Shown piece after piece: positions 15,905 to 16,298 of a stretch of DNA of 16,298 bases. Position numbers and translations under genes: made by a program. Origin of the DNA: an uncultured Campylobacter sp. (GTDB lineage Bacteria > Campylobacterota > Campylobacteria > Campylobacterales > Campylobacteraceae); NCBI RefSeq assembly GCF_938030685.1, contig NZ_CALHHX010000054.1, positions 1 through 16,298 of the forward strand, read 5' to 3'. Position 1 is the stretch's first letter, and each line of letters starts with the position of its first letter. The notes under the pieces were generated by a model. It was not told where the DNA came from. It saw only the letters and a program-made list of their open reading frames with translations, and searched no databases.

Positions 15905-16298
15905 ATGAGCGAAATTTTAGATCAGACGCTGGAGCGTGCGAAAGAAATTTTAGGAGCGGAGGCACTGGATATTAAGATCGAGCGCGCGGTCGTGGGGCTG
16001 TTTTTTAGCGGCGTGAAGCTGCAAGGAGGCGCATGCGGGCTTAGCTATACGCCGCTAAAGTCCCTATCCGGCGCCGTTTGCTGCCCCTCGCAAGCAAGCG
16101 TGATGCCCGATTCGGGCAATATCGCAGGCAAAAGCGTGCGCTATTTGCTGCGCGATCTGAGCTCCGCCGCGCCGCTTAAAAAGACGCTCGCGCTCGCTGC
16201 GCTAAATGCGCTTGGAAGGGCGTATTTTGATAAAATCCGCGCGGATTACGACGTGAAATTCGGCGCCGATCCCTTTGAGCAGCTGCGGATCGAGCGCG
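15905..16298 (+). CDS. DUF4213/DUF364-type protein, 5' part
   Basis: A frame of 131 codons runs off the window end. It starts at ATG 15905 with AAAGGAG at 15893-15899. The sequence has the look of the N-terminal DUF4213 domain: VVGLFFSGVKLQGGACGLSYTP at about 29-50, then a CCPSQASVMPDSGNIAGKS stretch at about 58-77 and a helix LALAALNALGRAYF. In complete family members this domain is enolase-N-like and precedes a Rossmann-like DUF364 domain. Heavy-metal chelation has been proposed for the family but not shown. The Cys-Cys pair near residue 58 would fit metal or thiol chemistry. The gene has its own promoter and is not part of the mcc transcript. Confidence 0.7.
   Translation, partial: MSEILDQTLERAKEILGAEALDIKIERAVVGLFFSGVKLQGGACGLSYTPLKSLSGAVCCPSQASVMPDSGNIAGKSVRYLLRDLSSAAPLKKTLALAALNALGRAYFDKIRADYDVKFGADPFEQLRIER

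Overview
The window looks like a high-GC member of Campylobacter. C. gracilis, C. rectus and C. showae are the kind of species I have in mind, but this is inference from gene content and style. Supporting signs are the very frequent AAATTT words, AAGGAG-type ribosome sites, -10 boxes without clear -35 boxes, and a gene set best known from Wolinella succinogenes and its relatives.

Positions 1-11709 form one + strand gene cluster for respiratory sulfite reduction of the Mcc type. It opens with the 3' half of mccA, an octahaem cytochrome c sulfite reductase. Five haem sites are visible, including the diagnostic CX15CH site at 660-713. It continues with mccB (FKBP-type prolyl isomerase), mccC (NrfC-like 4Fe-4S protein with a Tat signal), mccD (NrfD-like quinol dehydrogenase subunit) and ccsA1 (fused CcsB-CcsA haem lyase). 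In the model known from Wolinella, MccD oxidises menaquinol, MccC passes the electrons to periplasmic MccA, MccA reduces sulfite to sulfide, and CcsA1 attaches the haem at the odd CX15CH site.

Next come a cysteine-rich Sel1-repeat protein (6306-7139) and a tightly coupled six-gene module (7171-11709). The module encodes a two-domain NosL-like copper protein, a 62-residue membrane protein, an FtsX/MacB-type permease, its ATPase, a multi-pass membrane protein with a CPYC motif, and a membrane-anchored, diverged NosL-like protein. The start-stop overlaps are 4 or 11 nt. MccA of Wolinella has a haem-copper active site, so I infer that this module supplies or inserts Cu(I). This is the least described and most interesting part of the window.

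Positions 11710-12392 carry no gene. They hold a run of about 30-bp direct repeats whose first copy is the 3' end of the preceding gene, then more decayed copies, and the likely terminator of the next gene.

On the - strand, 15663-12393 encodes a subtilisin-type serine protease autotransporter with an intact catalytic triad. It is broken near 12696 by a one-base frameshift inside the outer-membrane barrel. A divergent AT-rich promoter region (15664-15904) separates it from a + strand gene that runs off the end and resembles the DUF4213/DUF364 family of possible metal-chelating proteins.
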